Part shown: piece by piece, positions 25,134 to 33,775 of the stretch
Layout of the letters: each line of letters begins with the position of its first letter
Position numbering within the stretch: the stretch's first letter is position 1
Program-made: the position numbers and the translations under genes
From: Chryseobacterium elymi
GTDB taxonomy: Bacteria; Bacteroidota; Bacteroidia; Flavobacteriales; Weeksellaceae
Direction of reading: 5' to 3'
Length of the DNA: 64,000 nucleotides
NCBI RefSeq assembly: GCF_003385495.1
Contig: NZ_QNUH01000005.1
Coordinates: forward strand, 186,001 to 250,000
The notes under the pieces: generated by a model
What the model was told of the DNA's origin: nothing
The model's input: only the letters and a program-made list of their open reading frames with translations
The model's database searches: none

Positions 25134-25452
25134 ATATGTTTTAAACTTTTTTAATTTTATTTAACCACAAAAGTCGCAAAAGTTTTTAATTTTAAACACT
25201 TTAAAGCACTTTAGTTTTAGCAGGCTGAAAATAATAAGATCATATAAGGAGAAAATCAGAGATTTTCATGAAAATTTAAGTGTACTTCTTTGCGCAATGT
25301 ATTCAACTTAAATACACTTAAGTGTTTCAAAAGCTTTTGTGACTTATATGTATTTTTTTAATCCACCCCGTCAAAAATTCTTTAAATTTTCGCCACCCCT
25401 CCAGTGGAGGGGAATGTGATCCCGGTCAATTAAAAATTGGTGGTTAGAAAGT
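25134..25452. other. Intergenic stretch carrying a palindromic repeat
   Basis: About 320 bp between two minus-strand genes, mostly occupied by repeat copy B (25161-25344). The rest includes GCCACCCCTCCAGTGGAGGGG near 25391, a short palindrome (CCCCTCCAGTGGAGGGG). Confidence 0.6.
25161..25344. repeat. Palindromic dispersed repeat, copy B (most complete)
   Basis: The left end is TTAACCACAAAAGTCGCAAA, then AAACACTTTAAAGCACTTTAG. The centre is AAAATCAGAGATTTTCAT. The right end is ACACTTAAGTGTTTC and AAGCTTTTGTGACTTA, which mirrors the left end. Copies or partial copies are at 7528-7698 and 28110-28156. There is no coding capacity, so it behaves like a MITE or REP-type element. Confidence 0.65.
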
Positions 25453-25884
25453 TTACTCCGGTTTATAAAACTGATACTGCCCGTTTTCATAATACGCATT
25501 GATGTGCTGCAGGCCATTGGTCAGGATAATTTCTTTCGCTCCGATAATGGAATTGTACCGCGCCGTCTGTTCAAATGTTTTCTCTGTAAGCTTAATTTGG
25601 GGCGCTTTGCATTCAATCAGGATAATGGGTTCTGTTTTCTCGGTAACCAGCAGGTCGATTCTTTTGGTAAGGCCGTTCAGAAGGATCTTTTTTTCGGTAA
25701 TAAGAGCGGACGGAGAATAGGCCTTTACGGTAAGATAATAGTGTACCCAGTGCTGTCTTACCCATTCCTCGGGGGTAAGGAGAAGATAAGTTTTACGGAT
25801 CAAGTCATAAATAAAAAACTTATCTTTGTCTTTCTTGAATTTAAAATCAAAAGTTTCCTGAAAATTCAGTTTTGGAAGTTCCAT
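25453..25884 (-). CDS. HSDR_N-type nuclease-fold protein
   Basis: A 143-residue protein from the ATG at 25884 (MELPKLNFQETFDF). It resembles the N-terminal nuclease domain of type I restriction HsdR subunits (HSDR_N_2). PD-(D/E)xK-like residues are visible in KRIDLLVTEK followed by PIILIECKAPQ (Asp, then E-x-K), the expected catalytic spacing. There is no helicase and no hsdM/hsdS nearby, so it is not part of a restriction system. Its ATG is 7 bp from the holA ATG on the other strand. Stand-alone homologues are widespread in Flavobacteriia, and a DNA-maintenance role is a guess. Confidence 0.8.
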   Translation of the reverse strand: MELPKLNFQETFDFKFKKDKDKFFIYDLIRKTYLLLTPEEWVRQHWVHYYLTVKAYSPSALITEKKILLNGLTKRIDLLVTEKTEPIILIECKAPQIKLTEKTFEQTARYNSIIGAKEIILTNGLQHINAYYENGQYQFYKPE

Positions 25885-25891
25885 TAATAAG

Positions 25892-26929
25892 ATGAAAGAA
25901 TTAGATTTAATCCTCAAAAATATTAAAAATAAAGAAGTTTTACCTATTTATTTTTTCCACGGAGAAGAACCCTACTTTATTGATGCTGCCGTAAAAGTGC
26001 TGGAACATGACTTTCTGGAGGAAGATGAAAAAGCTTTTAATCAGACTGTGGTGTACGGAAAAGATACTTCCTATCAGGAAATTCTTTCCCTGGCAAGACA
26101 GTTCCCGATGATGGGGGACAAGCAGGTGATCATCGTCAAGGAAGCTCAGGATCTGAAGTTTAATGAAGAGGAAAACAGGGTTCTGGAAACCTATGTTGAA
26201 AATCCCGTACCGTCTACCGTGCTGGTTTTTGCTCATAAGCATAAGAAATTGGACAGTAGGAAAAAGGCGACAAAAGCTTTAGACAAAGCAAAAGCACTTT
26301 TCTTAAGCGAATCGGTAAGAGATTCCAATCTTCCCAAATGGATCGCAGACGAATGCACACAATTGAAAATCAAAACGGCTCCGAATATTGCCCACCTTCT
26401 TGCAGAATATCTCGGAAACGACCTTTCAAGAATTGCCAACGAGCTGAACAAGCTAAAGATCATCCTTAAAGAAGGCGAAATCCTGGACGGAACGATCGTA
26501 GAAAATCATATCGGAATCAGTAAAGAGTACAATGTTTTTGAGCTTCAGAAAGCTTTAGGAACCAAAAATGCTGATGCCGCTTTCAGGATTGCCCATTTTA
26601 TGGGTAAAAATCCAAAAAACAACCCATTTGTCATGATGTTGGCCAATCTGTACAGCTACTTTTCCAATGTGATCATTTACCAGACCATGACGGGACAGCC
26701 TCCACAGGTTATTGCTTCGCAGATGGGGGTTAATCCTTATTTTATCAAAGATTATGCAGAAAGTGCAAGATTATATCCTTTAAAACATGCTACAAGGGTC
26801 ATTTCTATTTTAAGGGAGTTTGATATGAAAGGGAAGGGGCTTGGCGCAGTTAATATGGGAGAAGCTGAACTGATCAAGGAGCTGGTGTATAAGATTATCA
26901 ATGTGGATAAGATTAAGATGAAGGTGTAA
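25892..26929 (+). CDS. holA: DNA polymerase III, delta subunit
   Basis: Clamp-loader subunit that opens the sliding clamp. It has 345 residues. PIYFFHGEEPYFIDAAVKVL at the N-terminus matches the delta-subunit start, and the AAA+-like fold lacks a functional P-loop as expected. LSRIANELNKLKI and the C-terminal collar domain (about 210-340) are typical. The start lies 7 bp from the divergent nuclease-fold gene. Confidence 0.93.
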   Translation: MKELDLILKNIKNKEVLPIYFFHGEEPYFIDAAVKVLEHDFLEEDEKAFNQTVVYGKDTSYQEILSLARQFPMMGDKQVIIVKEAQDLKFNEEENRVLETYVENPVPSTVLVFAHKHKKLDSRKKATKALDKAKALFLSESVRDSNLPKWIADECTQLKIKTAPNIAHLLAEYLGNDLSRIANELNKLKIILKEGEILDGTIVENHIGISKEYNVFELQKALGTKNADAAFRIAHFMGKNPKNNPFVMMLANLYSYFSNVIIYQTMTGQPPQVIASQMGVNPYFIKDYAESARLYPLKHATRVISILREFDMKGKGLGAVNMGEAELIKELVYKIINVDKIKMKV

Positions 26930-27098
26930 TGAAGTGGAGTGGGAGAGTAAGAGAGTTTAGGATTGGAGAATAAGCGAACAATTCATCGACAGTTCACATA
27001 TTTGATATTGACAAGTATCATTAAAAATACTTTAATAAAACATTAAAAATTACGAAATTAGCGGACTGAATTAAAATCTTTTTGAACAAAGTAAATTT

Positions 27099-28040
27099 AT
27101 GGAACAAAATATTTTAGATTGTGTGATCGTTGGATCCGGACCTTCTGGTTTCACAGCGGCAATATATGCAGCAAGAGCAGACTTAAAACCTGAGCTTTAT
27201 ACAGGTTTGGAGCCGGGCGGACAATTAACAACAACTACGGAGGTGGATAACTTTCCAGGATATCCGGCAGGGATTACAGGACCTGAAATGATGATGGACC
27301 TGCAGAAGCAGGCAGAAAGATTCGACACTAAAGTTCACTATGAAATGATCACCAAAGCTGAATTCTCTAAGGAAAACGGTGGTGTTCACAAATTATATGC
27401 AGGAAATAAGGAGATTTTGGCTAAAACAGTGATTATCTCTACAGGAGCTACTGCAAAATATCTGGGTCTTGACGATGAGAAGAAATATGCAGGTGGCGGT
27501 GTTTCTGCATGTGCTACGTGCGACGGATTCTTCTACAGAGGAAAAGACGTGGTAGTAGTAGGAGCAGGAGATACAGCGGCAGAAGAAGCGACTTATCTTG
27601 CAAAGCTTACGAGAAAAGTAACGATGCTGGTAAGAAAAGATGTGTTCAGAGCTTCTAAAGCAATGATCCACAGAGTAGAAAACACGCCGAATATTGAAGT
27701 GAAATTCAATCATGAGCTGATTGGTATTGAAGGTGAAAACAGCCTTGTAGAAAGAGCTGTGATCATCAACAATCAAACAAAGGAAATCTCTACCGTTGAT
27801 GTAGAAGGTATCTTCATAGCCATTGGACACAAGCCGAATACAGATATTTTCGCAGGACAGATTGATCTTGATGAAAACGGATATATCCTTACTGAAAAAG
27901 GATCTACAAGAACGAATCTTCCGGGAGTTTTTGCTGCAGGAGATGTTCAGGATCATATCTACAGGCAGGCAATCACCGCTGCGGGAAGCGGATGTATGGC
28001 GGCTATGGATGCAGAAAAATATCTTGCTGAATTACATTAA
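27099..28040 (+). CDS. trxB: Thioredoxin-disulfide reductase
   Basis: NADPH-dependent flavoenzyme that reduces thioredoxin. FAD site GSGPSGFTAAIYAARA (about residues 12-27), redox-active CATCDG (about residues 137-142), NADPH site GAGDTAAEEA, and the C-terminal FAD motif FAAGDVQDHIYRQAITAAGSG. The 313-residue length is standard. A terminator follows 22 bp after the stop. Confidence 0.96.
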   Translation: MEQNILDCVIVGSGPSGFTAAIYAARADLKPELYTGLEPGGQLTTTTEVDNFPGYPAGITGPEMMMDLQKQAERFDTKVHYEMITKAEFSKENGGVHKLYAGNKEILAKTVIISTGATAKYLGLDDEKKYAGGGVSACATCDGFFYRGKDVVVVGAGDTAAEEATYLAKLTRKVTMLVRKDVFRASKAMIHRVENTPNIEVKFNHELIGIEGENSLVERAVIINNQTKEISTVDVEGIFIAIGHKPNTDIFAGQIDLDENGYILTEKGSTRTNLPGVFAAGDVQDHIYRQAITAAGSGCMAAMDAEKYLAELH

Positions 28041-28061
28041 TATTCAGTTTGTTATCATACA

Positions 28062-28088
28062 AGCGTACCCGGTGGGTGCGCTTTTTTT
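28062..28088 (+). terminator. Terminator after trxB
   Basis: A 9-bp stem AGCGTACCC / GGGTGCGCT (one T-G pair) with a GGT loop, followed by seven T. Confidence 0.85.
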
Positions 28089-28109
28089 GTTGTATTTTGG
28101 CTTCTTTTT

Positions 28110-28156
28110 TACCACAAAAGTTACAAAAGCTCGTTAAACACTTAGCTACTTTAAGT
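28110..28156. repeat. Palindromic dispersed repeat, copy C (left arm only)
   Basis: ACCACAAAAGTTACAAAAGC followed by GTTAAACACTTAGCTACTTTAAG matches the left arm of the element at 25161-25344. The centre and right arm are missing. Confidence 0.55.
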
Positions 28157-28194
28157 AAAATCCTTAAATTTAAATCCCAATCAAAAAAAATAAT

Positions 28195-28422
28195 ATGCAC
28201 AACAAAATTATAAAAATAAAACACGTCACAGGAACCTACACTATTGATATTCCGGATGGAAGATTGAATGAAATGCAAAGCCAACTGGACAAATGCCTGA
28301 ACGATGAACAGGCGGCCATTGTAGTGAAGGGAGAAAATGGGGATCAGTTTGTGTATCCATCAGATCTTATAAAAAACAGTTTTATTGCCATAGTAGACAG
28401 GGAAGAGGTTAGGGTGTTCTAG
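28195..28422 (+). CDS. Small hypothetical protein
   Basis: A 75-residue protein I do not recognise. It is mostly beta-like (HNKIIKIKHVTGTYTIDIPDG) with a central acidic helix (LNEMQSQLDKCLNDEQAA) and a final strand IVDREEVRVF. It has no signal peptide or membrane segment. It lies between trxB and the tRNA-Ser promoter. The coding-like amino-acid composition and a plausible start support a real gene, but with modest confidence. Confidence 0.55.
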   Translation: MHNKIIKIKHVTGTYTIDIPDGRLNEMQSQLDKCLNDEQAAIVVKGENGDQFVYPSDLIKNSFIAIVDREEVRVF

Positions 28423-28484
28423 AAAAATAATTTGTCTGATTTTAAGTCTATTATTAAGTTTCGTTAAAATTTCTTCCGGAAAAG

Positions 28485-28516
28485 TTTTGCAGAACTGTAA
28501 AATCGTTTTATATTTG
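28485..28516 (+). promoter_or_regulatory. Promoter of tRNA-Ser
   Basis: TTTTG at 28485-28489 and TATATTTG at 28509-28516 with a 19-bp spacer fit the TTTG-N19-TAnnTTTG consensus. The mature tRNA begins at 28550. Confidence 0.8.
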
Positions 28517-28549
28517 CACCACTGAAAACAACGGTATAGCCGTTATTCA

Positions 28550-28634
28550 GGAGAGATGGCAGAGTGGTCGATTGCGATAGTCTTGAAAACTATTGACTGT
28601 AACAGGTCCGGGGGTTCGAATCCCTCTCTCTCCG
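28550..28634 (+). tRNA. tRNA-Ser (anticodon UGA)
   Basis: An 85-nt tRNA. The acceptor stem GGAGAGA (28550-28556) pairs with TCTCTCC (28627-28633) and G is the discriminator base. The anticodon loop reads CTTGAAA with anticodon TGA. A long variable arm, as expected for serine, precedes the T arm with GGTTCGAATCC. CCA is not encoded. The 3' end forms part of the island's left attachment repeat. Confidence 0.95.
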
Positions 28635-28698
28635 CAAGGTCAGAGGCCAAAAATAAGCTAAAACGCTGTAAACATCAATGTTTACAGCGTTTTTTGTT
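28632..28698. repeat. Left boundary direct repeat of the island (attL-like), including tRNA terminator
   Basis: A 67-bp segment starting at the last bases of tRNA-Ser is repeated at 48593-48659 with 5 mismatches and no gaps. It contains a perfect 16-bp hairpin (28660-28675 with 28678-28693) followed by T-run, which serves as tRNA terminator. Weaker similarity continues to about 28750 on the left and 48712 on the right. The spacing of 19,961 bp defines the island. Confidence 0.85.
28660..28697 (+). terminator. Terminator of tRNA-Ser
   Basis: AAAACGCTGTAAACAT and ATGTTTACAGCGTTTT form a 16-bp perfect stem with a CA loop, then a T-rich tail. Confidence 0.85.
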
Positions 28699-28699
28699 T

Positions 28700-29527
28700 T
28701 TGCGCTAGTATCAAAAAAAATCAAAAAAGGTCATGATTTATATGACCTTTTTCGGATCAAGAGCAAAAGTTGGGGGCTAAGCAAAAAGATTCGCTAATCT
28801 GAAGAGAAAAAATGTTCTGTCTTTCACGCCTCTGAGTTGCATCCTGAATTTTTAATTTTAGCATTGAAAGATTCAGCAGCAGCATTGGTGCTTCTTTTAA
28901 TGGTTTGTCAATTTTATTTTTGACTGTGCCATCTTGCACTATTTTTTTAGAGCAGGATTTATTTGGATAGATTTAAAGCCTGCTTTGGATATACTTATTT
29001 CCACGGGTGTAAACATGCTTGTGATGAACCTTTTCCCTGCGAAATTTATAGTATTATAGGATTAAATATTAATCCTTTTATGTGACCATACATCTGCGTG
29101 TTCAGAGTTAAATGCACTCAATTTTTTAGTAAGATGTTGTAATCTATCATTTAAAAAAAACATAATCAAATTATGTTTTTTTGTATCTCTAAAATCTCCA
29201 AAGTCTATTTTTCCAGCAAGTAAGTATCTTCTTGCTTTTGATATAAACTCCTTGTGCTGGGAAATTTCTGCAAGATCTGCCTGCCTTTCATTCAAGGATT
29301 GTCTTCTTGCGGGGAATTTGGATCATTTGATGATCCGCCAATATGGGTTTGAAAGAGTAAAGTATGTTACGAATAAAGTATGACCTACCCATAATGGGAT
29401 ATGTTTTGCTGGTAAGCGAACCATATCACCGGAAATATCAGTTTCTCCCGGGAGTGAAAATTTCCAGCAAGGGGGGAGGAGGTGATCTTCAGAGTATAGA
29501 AAAACATTCAATGAAGAATGTATTAAA
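28700..29527. other. Left end of the island, decayed DNA
   Basis: About 830 bp without a convincing intact gene. On the minus strand, 29062-29295 encodes 77 residues (LNDRLQHLTKKLSAFNSEH near the end) with a coiled-coil character resembling the C-terminal region of serine recombinases, perhaps the relic of an integration gene. A palindrome GGATCAT-TTG-ATGATCC is at 29322-29338. Other short frames here are not supported. Confidence 0.4.
29062..29295 (-). pseudogene. Possible C-terminal relic of a site-specific recombinase
   Basis: A 77-residue frame beginning MNERQADLAEISQ, with KARRYLLAGKIDFGDFRD and then a helical, charged tail. This resembles the coiled-coil segment near the C-terminus of large serine recombinases, where a short 'L..GKID..DF' turn is common. 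There is no catalytic domain upstream. The assignment rests on pattern only; it could be an unrelated small protein. Confidence 0.3.
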
Positions 29528-31066
29528 TTAGAGGTCTTTCATTGAATTCAGCCATACAAAGAAATCTATTTCTGTTGAAAGATTTAATTTTTTGCGTAGG
29601 TTATACCGATTACTTTCGATTGTTCTTATAGATTTAAAAGTATATTCTGCTATCTCCTTATTTGAAAAACCAAGAGAAATGTAAGCGGAGAGGGAAATTT
29701 CCGAAGGCTTAAGATTTGGATTGATCTTTAAAATCTTATTGTAAAATTCTGGATAAACTTCCTGAAATCTTTTCAAAAAATGCGGATTATTTTCCTTTGC
29801 GAGCTCAAGTATCTCATTGAAGGACGTATTGGCTTTTTGCTTTAATTCTATGGCTTCCTTTTCTTGTAGTATTATTATATTTTCTTTCTCATTTAATACA
29901 TCTTGTGTTTTTCTATATACTTTATGATTTTTCTTTTTTTCTTTAAAATAATAATTTAGAGCAACTACTGACAGAGCTAGAACAATTAAAACTAAAATAA
30001 ATATATAATTTCTGATTTTTGTATTCTTTTTTTTATTTTCTATATTCAAAATATGCTTTAAAGCATATTCAGTACTTTTTTTATTCTTTTCAAGAATTCT
30101 AATGCTTACTTGTGAAAACTTTTCCAAATATTCTTTTGATTTGGTATAGTCTCCAAGAATATCATAAATTTCAGATATATTTTTATAAACCACGCTAATA
30201 TTATTGTCTTTGTCATGAGGTAGTTTTTCTAATTCGTTTACCGCCATCATATAATAGATCAAGGCTATTTTATAATTTTTTGCGAGAAAATAATAGCGTC
30301 CTTGAAGAATATTGTAATCGATCATCAAGTAACCTGGATCATATTTTTGCATAATGTCATATGCCTTTTGAAGGTAGAATTTTGCGGAATCTTTATCATT
30401 TTTCAATTCAAGATAATTGCCCCCCATAGCCAAATAGGAAAAGTACAGGTCTTCATACACATCTTTTTGTGGACATTCTTCATATATTCCTGTCGATATT
30501 CTCATGTACTTCTCAATGGAATCAACATATTCAGGCTCATAATCGAAGCTTGTACCAATGTAAAAATATGTCGCGGCCCGTCGTTTCTTTAAATCAACAT
30601 CTCTTGTTTCTTTTGGTATTGTATTGAGTATTTCCGTAAAACTTTTAATAGCCTGGTCTTTAAGGTTCAAGTTAGAATATACAAGTCCAACTATTTCTTG
30701 AAGATCTAATTGCATCTTAAGATCGGACCTGATATAGTCTTGATCTAACGCCATGTTAGCATAGATTAAACTCTCGTTGAAAAGTCCTAGACGTAAGCAA
30801 GTTGTCGCTAATTTTTGATAGGAATTAGCTATCTGTTTCGAGTTATTAGCCCTGACGGCCAATTGATTTGCTTTTTTAGCATATTCCAGTGCTTTTAAAT
30901 ATTCATATTTGTAGTATGATCTATCATATTTATCAATATAAGTAATGTAGGAATCTGAATTACTCTTTTGCGCAAAGACAAGTCCAGAAAAAAAACAGAA
31001 GAATAAAAATAAGATAGGTACTTTCATAGCAATTCTGAGATTTTTTTTCAAATTCATTTGTTGCAA
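29528..31066 (-). CDS. Membrane-anchored TPR protein with LuxR-type HTH
   Basis: A 512-residue regulator type common in Flavobacteriia. It has an N-terminal signal or anchor (MKVPILFLFFCFFSGLVFAQ, so ATG 31027 may be the true start) and tetratricopeptide repeats over about residues 30-330, which would lie in the periplasm. A transmembrane helix follows at about 350-371 and a coiled-coil linker to about 420. The C-terminal LuxR/GerE HTH spans about 467-495 (FSNKEIAEYTFKSIRTIESN). The topology implies signalling from periplasmic TPRs to a DNA-binding domain inside. A decayed paralogue is at 33340-33564. Confidence 0.85.
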   Translation of the reverse strand: MQQMNLKKNLRIAMKVPILFLFFCFFSGLVFAQKSNSDSYITYIDKYDRSYYKYEYLKALEYAKKANQLAVRANNSKQIANSYQKLATTCLRLGLFNESLIYANMALDQDYIRSDLKMQLDLQEIVGLVYSNLNLKDQAIKSFTEILNTIPKETRDVDLKKRRAATYFYIGTSFDYEPEYVDSIEKYMRISTGIYEECPQKDVYEDLYFSYLAMGGNYLELKNDKDSAKFYLQKAYDIMQKYDPGYLMIDYNILQGRYYFLAKNYKIALIYYMMAVNELEKLPHDKDNNISVVYKNISEIYDILGDYTKSKEYLEKFSQVSIRILEKNKKSTEYALKHILNIENKKKNTKIRNYIFILVLIVLALSVVALNYYFKEKKKNHKVYRKTQDVLNEKENIIILQEKEAIELKQKANTSFNEILELAKENNPHFLKRFQEVYPEFYNKILKINPNLKPSEISLSAYISLGFSNKEIAEYTFKSIRTIESNRYNLRKKLNLSTEIDFFVWLNSMKDL

Positions 31067-31595
31067 ATATAGTTCTTTAAAATTTCGCTTTACCTTCTAC
31101 TGTTTGTTCTTAATTGATTTTTATATCAATCATATAGCATTTTATTTGCAAACAATGTATTATTAAAAAATAACTAGTACGACCAACAAGGTGCAATACA
31201 AATATTGAGATTGAAGACTTTCTCATATATTTATACTATGGCTAATGTTAATAATATTTGCAATAACCCAAAATCAGGGCACTGGCAAATACAGTGGAAA
31301 CTAAAATATGTTATTATTTATTTCGATTTCTTCCAATTATAATTTTATTTTTAGCCTATCAAAAGAAGCCGTCTAAGAAGACAGCTTCAGACCAAAATTA
31401 GTACATCAAGTAGTTCTTACCAATTGAAATTTAGAACATATCCGCAAGCATAAGGATTTGTTTAGATTAGACAATCCTGAAGTTGTATTTGCCTTTAATT
31501 CTTTTTCAAACAATACTTATAAATGAAAGAATAAAATCAGCATAACACATAGCGTAATCTTGCAAACGTTTTTATGCCAATCTTTAAAAGTAATA
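31067..31595. other. Intergenic stretch with a minus-strand terminator
   Basis: About 530 bp between two minus-strand genes. The right part holds the terminator at 31361-31388. The left part should hold the promoter of the LuxR-type gene. Otherwise nothing is recognised. Confidence 0.55.
31361..31388 (-). terminator. Terminator of the VGINT-family gene at 31596
   Basis: On the minus strand GAAGCTGTCT and AGACGGCTTC pair (one T-G) across a TCTT loop, then TTTT. It lies about 210 bp after the stop codon. Confidence 0.7.
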
Positions 31596-33092
31596 TCACA
31601 AAGGCATATAGGTTATAAAAATTGTAGACCCTGAACTTGTTTTATAAGTTGTATTTCCTGGTTTCAAACATGCAGTTGATACACGTATTTCAGCTCCTGA
31701 ATCCAGAATCACACTTCGAGTAATTGAAGTTGTCCCACTACCACCATTCCAACGATCTCCAATTCTGTTTAATGACTTATTTCCAGTTTTTAGAGCTGTG
31801 ATGCAACCTACAGTACCATTATCTCCAATCGCAATATCTTCAAAAATTGTAACTAAATCAACCGTATACACGCCTCTCTTTTTCACACGGTAAGTGGTAT
31901 TATTCAATTTTTCAATGTAGTCGGTGTAGATTCTATCAGGTTCTCCTTGAAAGGCCAAAGGTCTGTGTGTATTATCTGTACTATGAGTAACAGTATTACC
32001 TGTAGTATCATACAAGACAAAAGAACTAGCTGGAGGAAGTGAACTTTTCTTGACAATCCCGTCATTGTCTATTACCAGTATTTTATTGTCATCTACATTG
32101 CCATTGGGCACATTCCTCAGACGTGCCGTTCCGGCGATATCGAGTTTTTGTGTGGGCGTCGCCACGCCAATGCCAACTGAACCGTTTCCTGCAAAATTCA
32201 GATTATTTCCGCCTAACGTTACAGTCCTGTCCCCGGACAAACTTCCGTTGTTGGTGTAGATATTTGTGTTGGTGTCAATCTCGGATCTAAGGGTGGAGGA
32301 AGATACCTTCTTACCCGTTCCGTCACTTCTCAAAACCATTATTCTGTCTGTCGTATCGATGGCTGTCTCTAGAGGCACATTTCTAAATCTTACGTTCCCG
32401 CTTGCATCCAGTGTTTCAGTGGGTTCAATTGTTCCCAGTCCAATTCCAACATTCCCGGCATCCGTAACTGAAAATTGTCTGAAGCCATTCACATTCGTAA
32501 ATCGGACTATAGGTTCCGTTGAATCTATGTTACGTACAGCCAAAGCCGCATTTTTACTGTTGGTTGAACTTGACCCGATGACAACTTTACCTTTTATACG
32601 GGAATCTCCGACAACCTCCAACTTTTCCACAGGATTGGCGGTAGTTCCAATTCCGAAATTCCCCGTTCCGGTGAATGCCAGATTAAATCCGTTCAGGTTT
32701 GCATTACGGTTACCTGTCAGGCTGCCATTATCCTTATAGATGCTAATGTCATCACCACTTCCGACTGGTGATTCGGAAGAGAATCTGATCCAGATATTTC
32801 CATCAAAATAATAGTATCCTTCCTGAGTGACGTTCACGGTTTTGATGGTGGTAGGATTTGCCGCGGATGTTGCATAGATAATAGCTCCCTGCAGTTGGCT
32901 CGTATAAAGCCTGTCTTTGGCTTTCAGTTCATTTCCTGTTAGTCTTGGAGCAATAATACCATCAGTCTTGGTAGGATCAGAGGCAGATGAGCTGACGTCT
33001 AATGTGGCATGTGGATTTTCTGTATTTATACCAACTTGGGAGAAAACCAAAGAAGAGGTAAATGCAGATAAGGCAATAACGTATTTTTTCAT
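31596..33092 (-). CDS. Secreted VGINT-family repeat protein (adhesin-like)
   Basis: A 498-residue exported protein. Signal peptide MKKYVIALSAFTSSLVFSQ, then the hallmark VGINTENPHATLDV found in many flavobacterial surface proteins. The middle holds three related repeats of the form SVGIGVATPTQKLDIAGTARLRNVP (at roughly 145, 215 and 305), reminiscent of tail-fibre or trimeric-adhesin shaft motifs. The C-terminal 130 residues look like a globular beta domain. No T9SS sorting domain is visible. It lies in the island beside TPR regulators. Confidence 0.8.
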   Translation of the reverse strand: MKKYVIALSAFTSSLVFSQVGINTENPHATLDVSSSASDPTKTDGIIAPRLTGNELKAKDRLYTSQLQGAIIYATSAANPTTIKTVNVTQEGYYYFDGNIWIRFSSESPVGSGDDISIYKDNGSLTGNRNANLNGFNLAFTGTGNFGIGTTANPVEKLEVVGDSRIKGKVVIGSSSTNSKNAALAVRNIDSTEPIVRFTNVNGFRQFSVTDAGNVGIGLGTIEPTETLDASGNVRFRNVPLETAIDTTDRIMVLRSDGTGKKVSSSTLRSEIDTNTNIYTNNGSLSGDRTVTLGGNNLNFAGNGSVGIGVATPTQKLDIAGTARLRNVPNGNVDDNKILVIDNDGIVKKSSLPPASSFVLYDTTGNTVTHSTDNTHRPLAFQGEPDRIYTDYIEKLNNTTYRVKKRGVYTVDLVTIFEDIAIGDNGTVGCITALKTGNKSLNRIGDRWNGGSGTTSITRSVILDSGAEIRVSTACLKPGNTTYKTSSGSTIFITYMPL

Positions 33093-33339
33093 TTGTGTAA
33101 AAATTTATGTTGTTTTTATTGTGTTCTTTTTTTTAAAATAGCCCCCAAGACAAAGAATAATGATCTATCCAACAAGTATGTTGTTGATGGAAAAATTATT
33201 TGAATCTTTTTGGCATTTTTTTTCAGAAATAATCCGGCTGCAAATGACCAAATTTCTTCAGTCAAGTACAAAAAAACAACTACTTAACGACTACTTTATT
33301 TCTTTAAACAATTGATTATGAGTATTTAAATATCAAAAC

Positions 33340-33564
33340 ATATACAGAAATCTATTTTTGGTAAAAGATTTACTTTCCAAATAGGTTATACCATTGGACT
33401 TCAATTGTTCTAATTGCTTTGAAAATTCTTATTTGAAAAAAAAACTTAAGCACAAAGAAAAAATTACGAAGGCCTTGTTTTGAGGAATCCAAAGAAACTT
33501 TTAAAAGATCCTGAAAAGTTCTTTTTAGAAATGTTTGGTTATCCAAAGTGTTGGAAATTGTCAT
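33340..33564 (-). pseudogene. Decayed LuxR-type regulator C-terminus
   Basis: On the minus strand this reads FKAIRTIEVQWYNL, and before it KRTFQDLLKVSL, matching FKSIRTIESNRYNL and KRFQEVYPEFYN of the intact TPR-LuxR protein at 29528. Nucleotide identity is obvious around AGAAATCTATTT and AGGTTATACC. The segment between those two parts of the HTH region is deleted and stops interrupt the frame. It implies a former second regulator of the same type in the island. Confidence 0.7.
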
Positions 33565-33573
33565 TGCTTAACC

Positions 33574-33614
33574 TTAAAAAAAACAGAACTCGGGATGAAT
33601 CTATCCCGAGCTCT
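33574..33614 (-). terminator. Terminator of the FISUMP gene at 33776
   Basis: On the minus strand AGAGCTCGGGAT and ATCCCGAGTTCT pair across AGATTC (12-bp stem, one mismatch-type G-T), followed by GTTTTTTTT. It lies about 160 bp after the stop codon. Confidence 0.85.
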
Positions 33615-33775
33615 GTAACCTTTTGGCTAATTAAAGTGCCAATATGAATTTTGTGATAATTATTAGTTTTTATCTGAGCAAAATGGAAGCCCGGATTGCT
33701 CATAGGATGGATCCGTTTTTAAGATAATAATATCCGGGCTTTGCTATTCTTTTATGTAATTGCATTTATTAATAG

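Larger units (their letters stand above)
33093..33775. other. Intergenic stretch with a regulator relic and terminator
   Basis: About 680 bp. It contains the decayed LuxR-type copy (33340-33564), a strong minus-strand terminator (33574-33614), and GCCCGGAT...ATCCGGGC (about 33689 and 33741), an inverted pair close to the stop of the next gene. Motif ACTACTTAACGACTACTTT near 33277 recurs in degraded form near 37640. Confidence 0.55.

Noticed and set aside
25453..25884. Type I restriction-modification system
   Set aside because: Only a nuclease-fold domain of 143 residues is present, without helicase, methylase or specificity genes.
27393..27956. 187-codon open frame on the minus strand inside trxB
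   Set aside because: It lies antisense to a well-supported trxB; the translation is Ser/Cys/Phe-rich with no family features.
29323..29511. 62-codon minus-strand frame at the island's left end
   Set aside because: The sequence has no recognisable features and overlaps a palindrome; probably chance.
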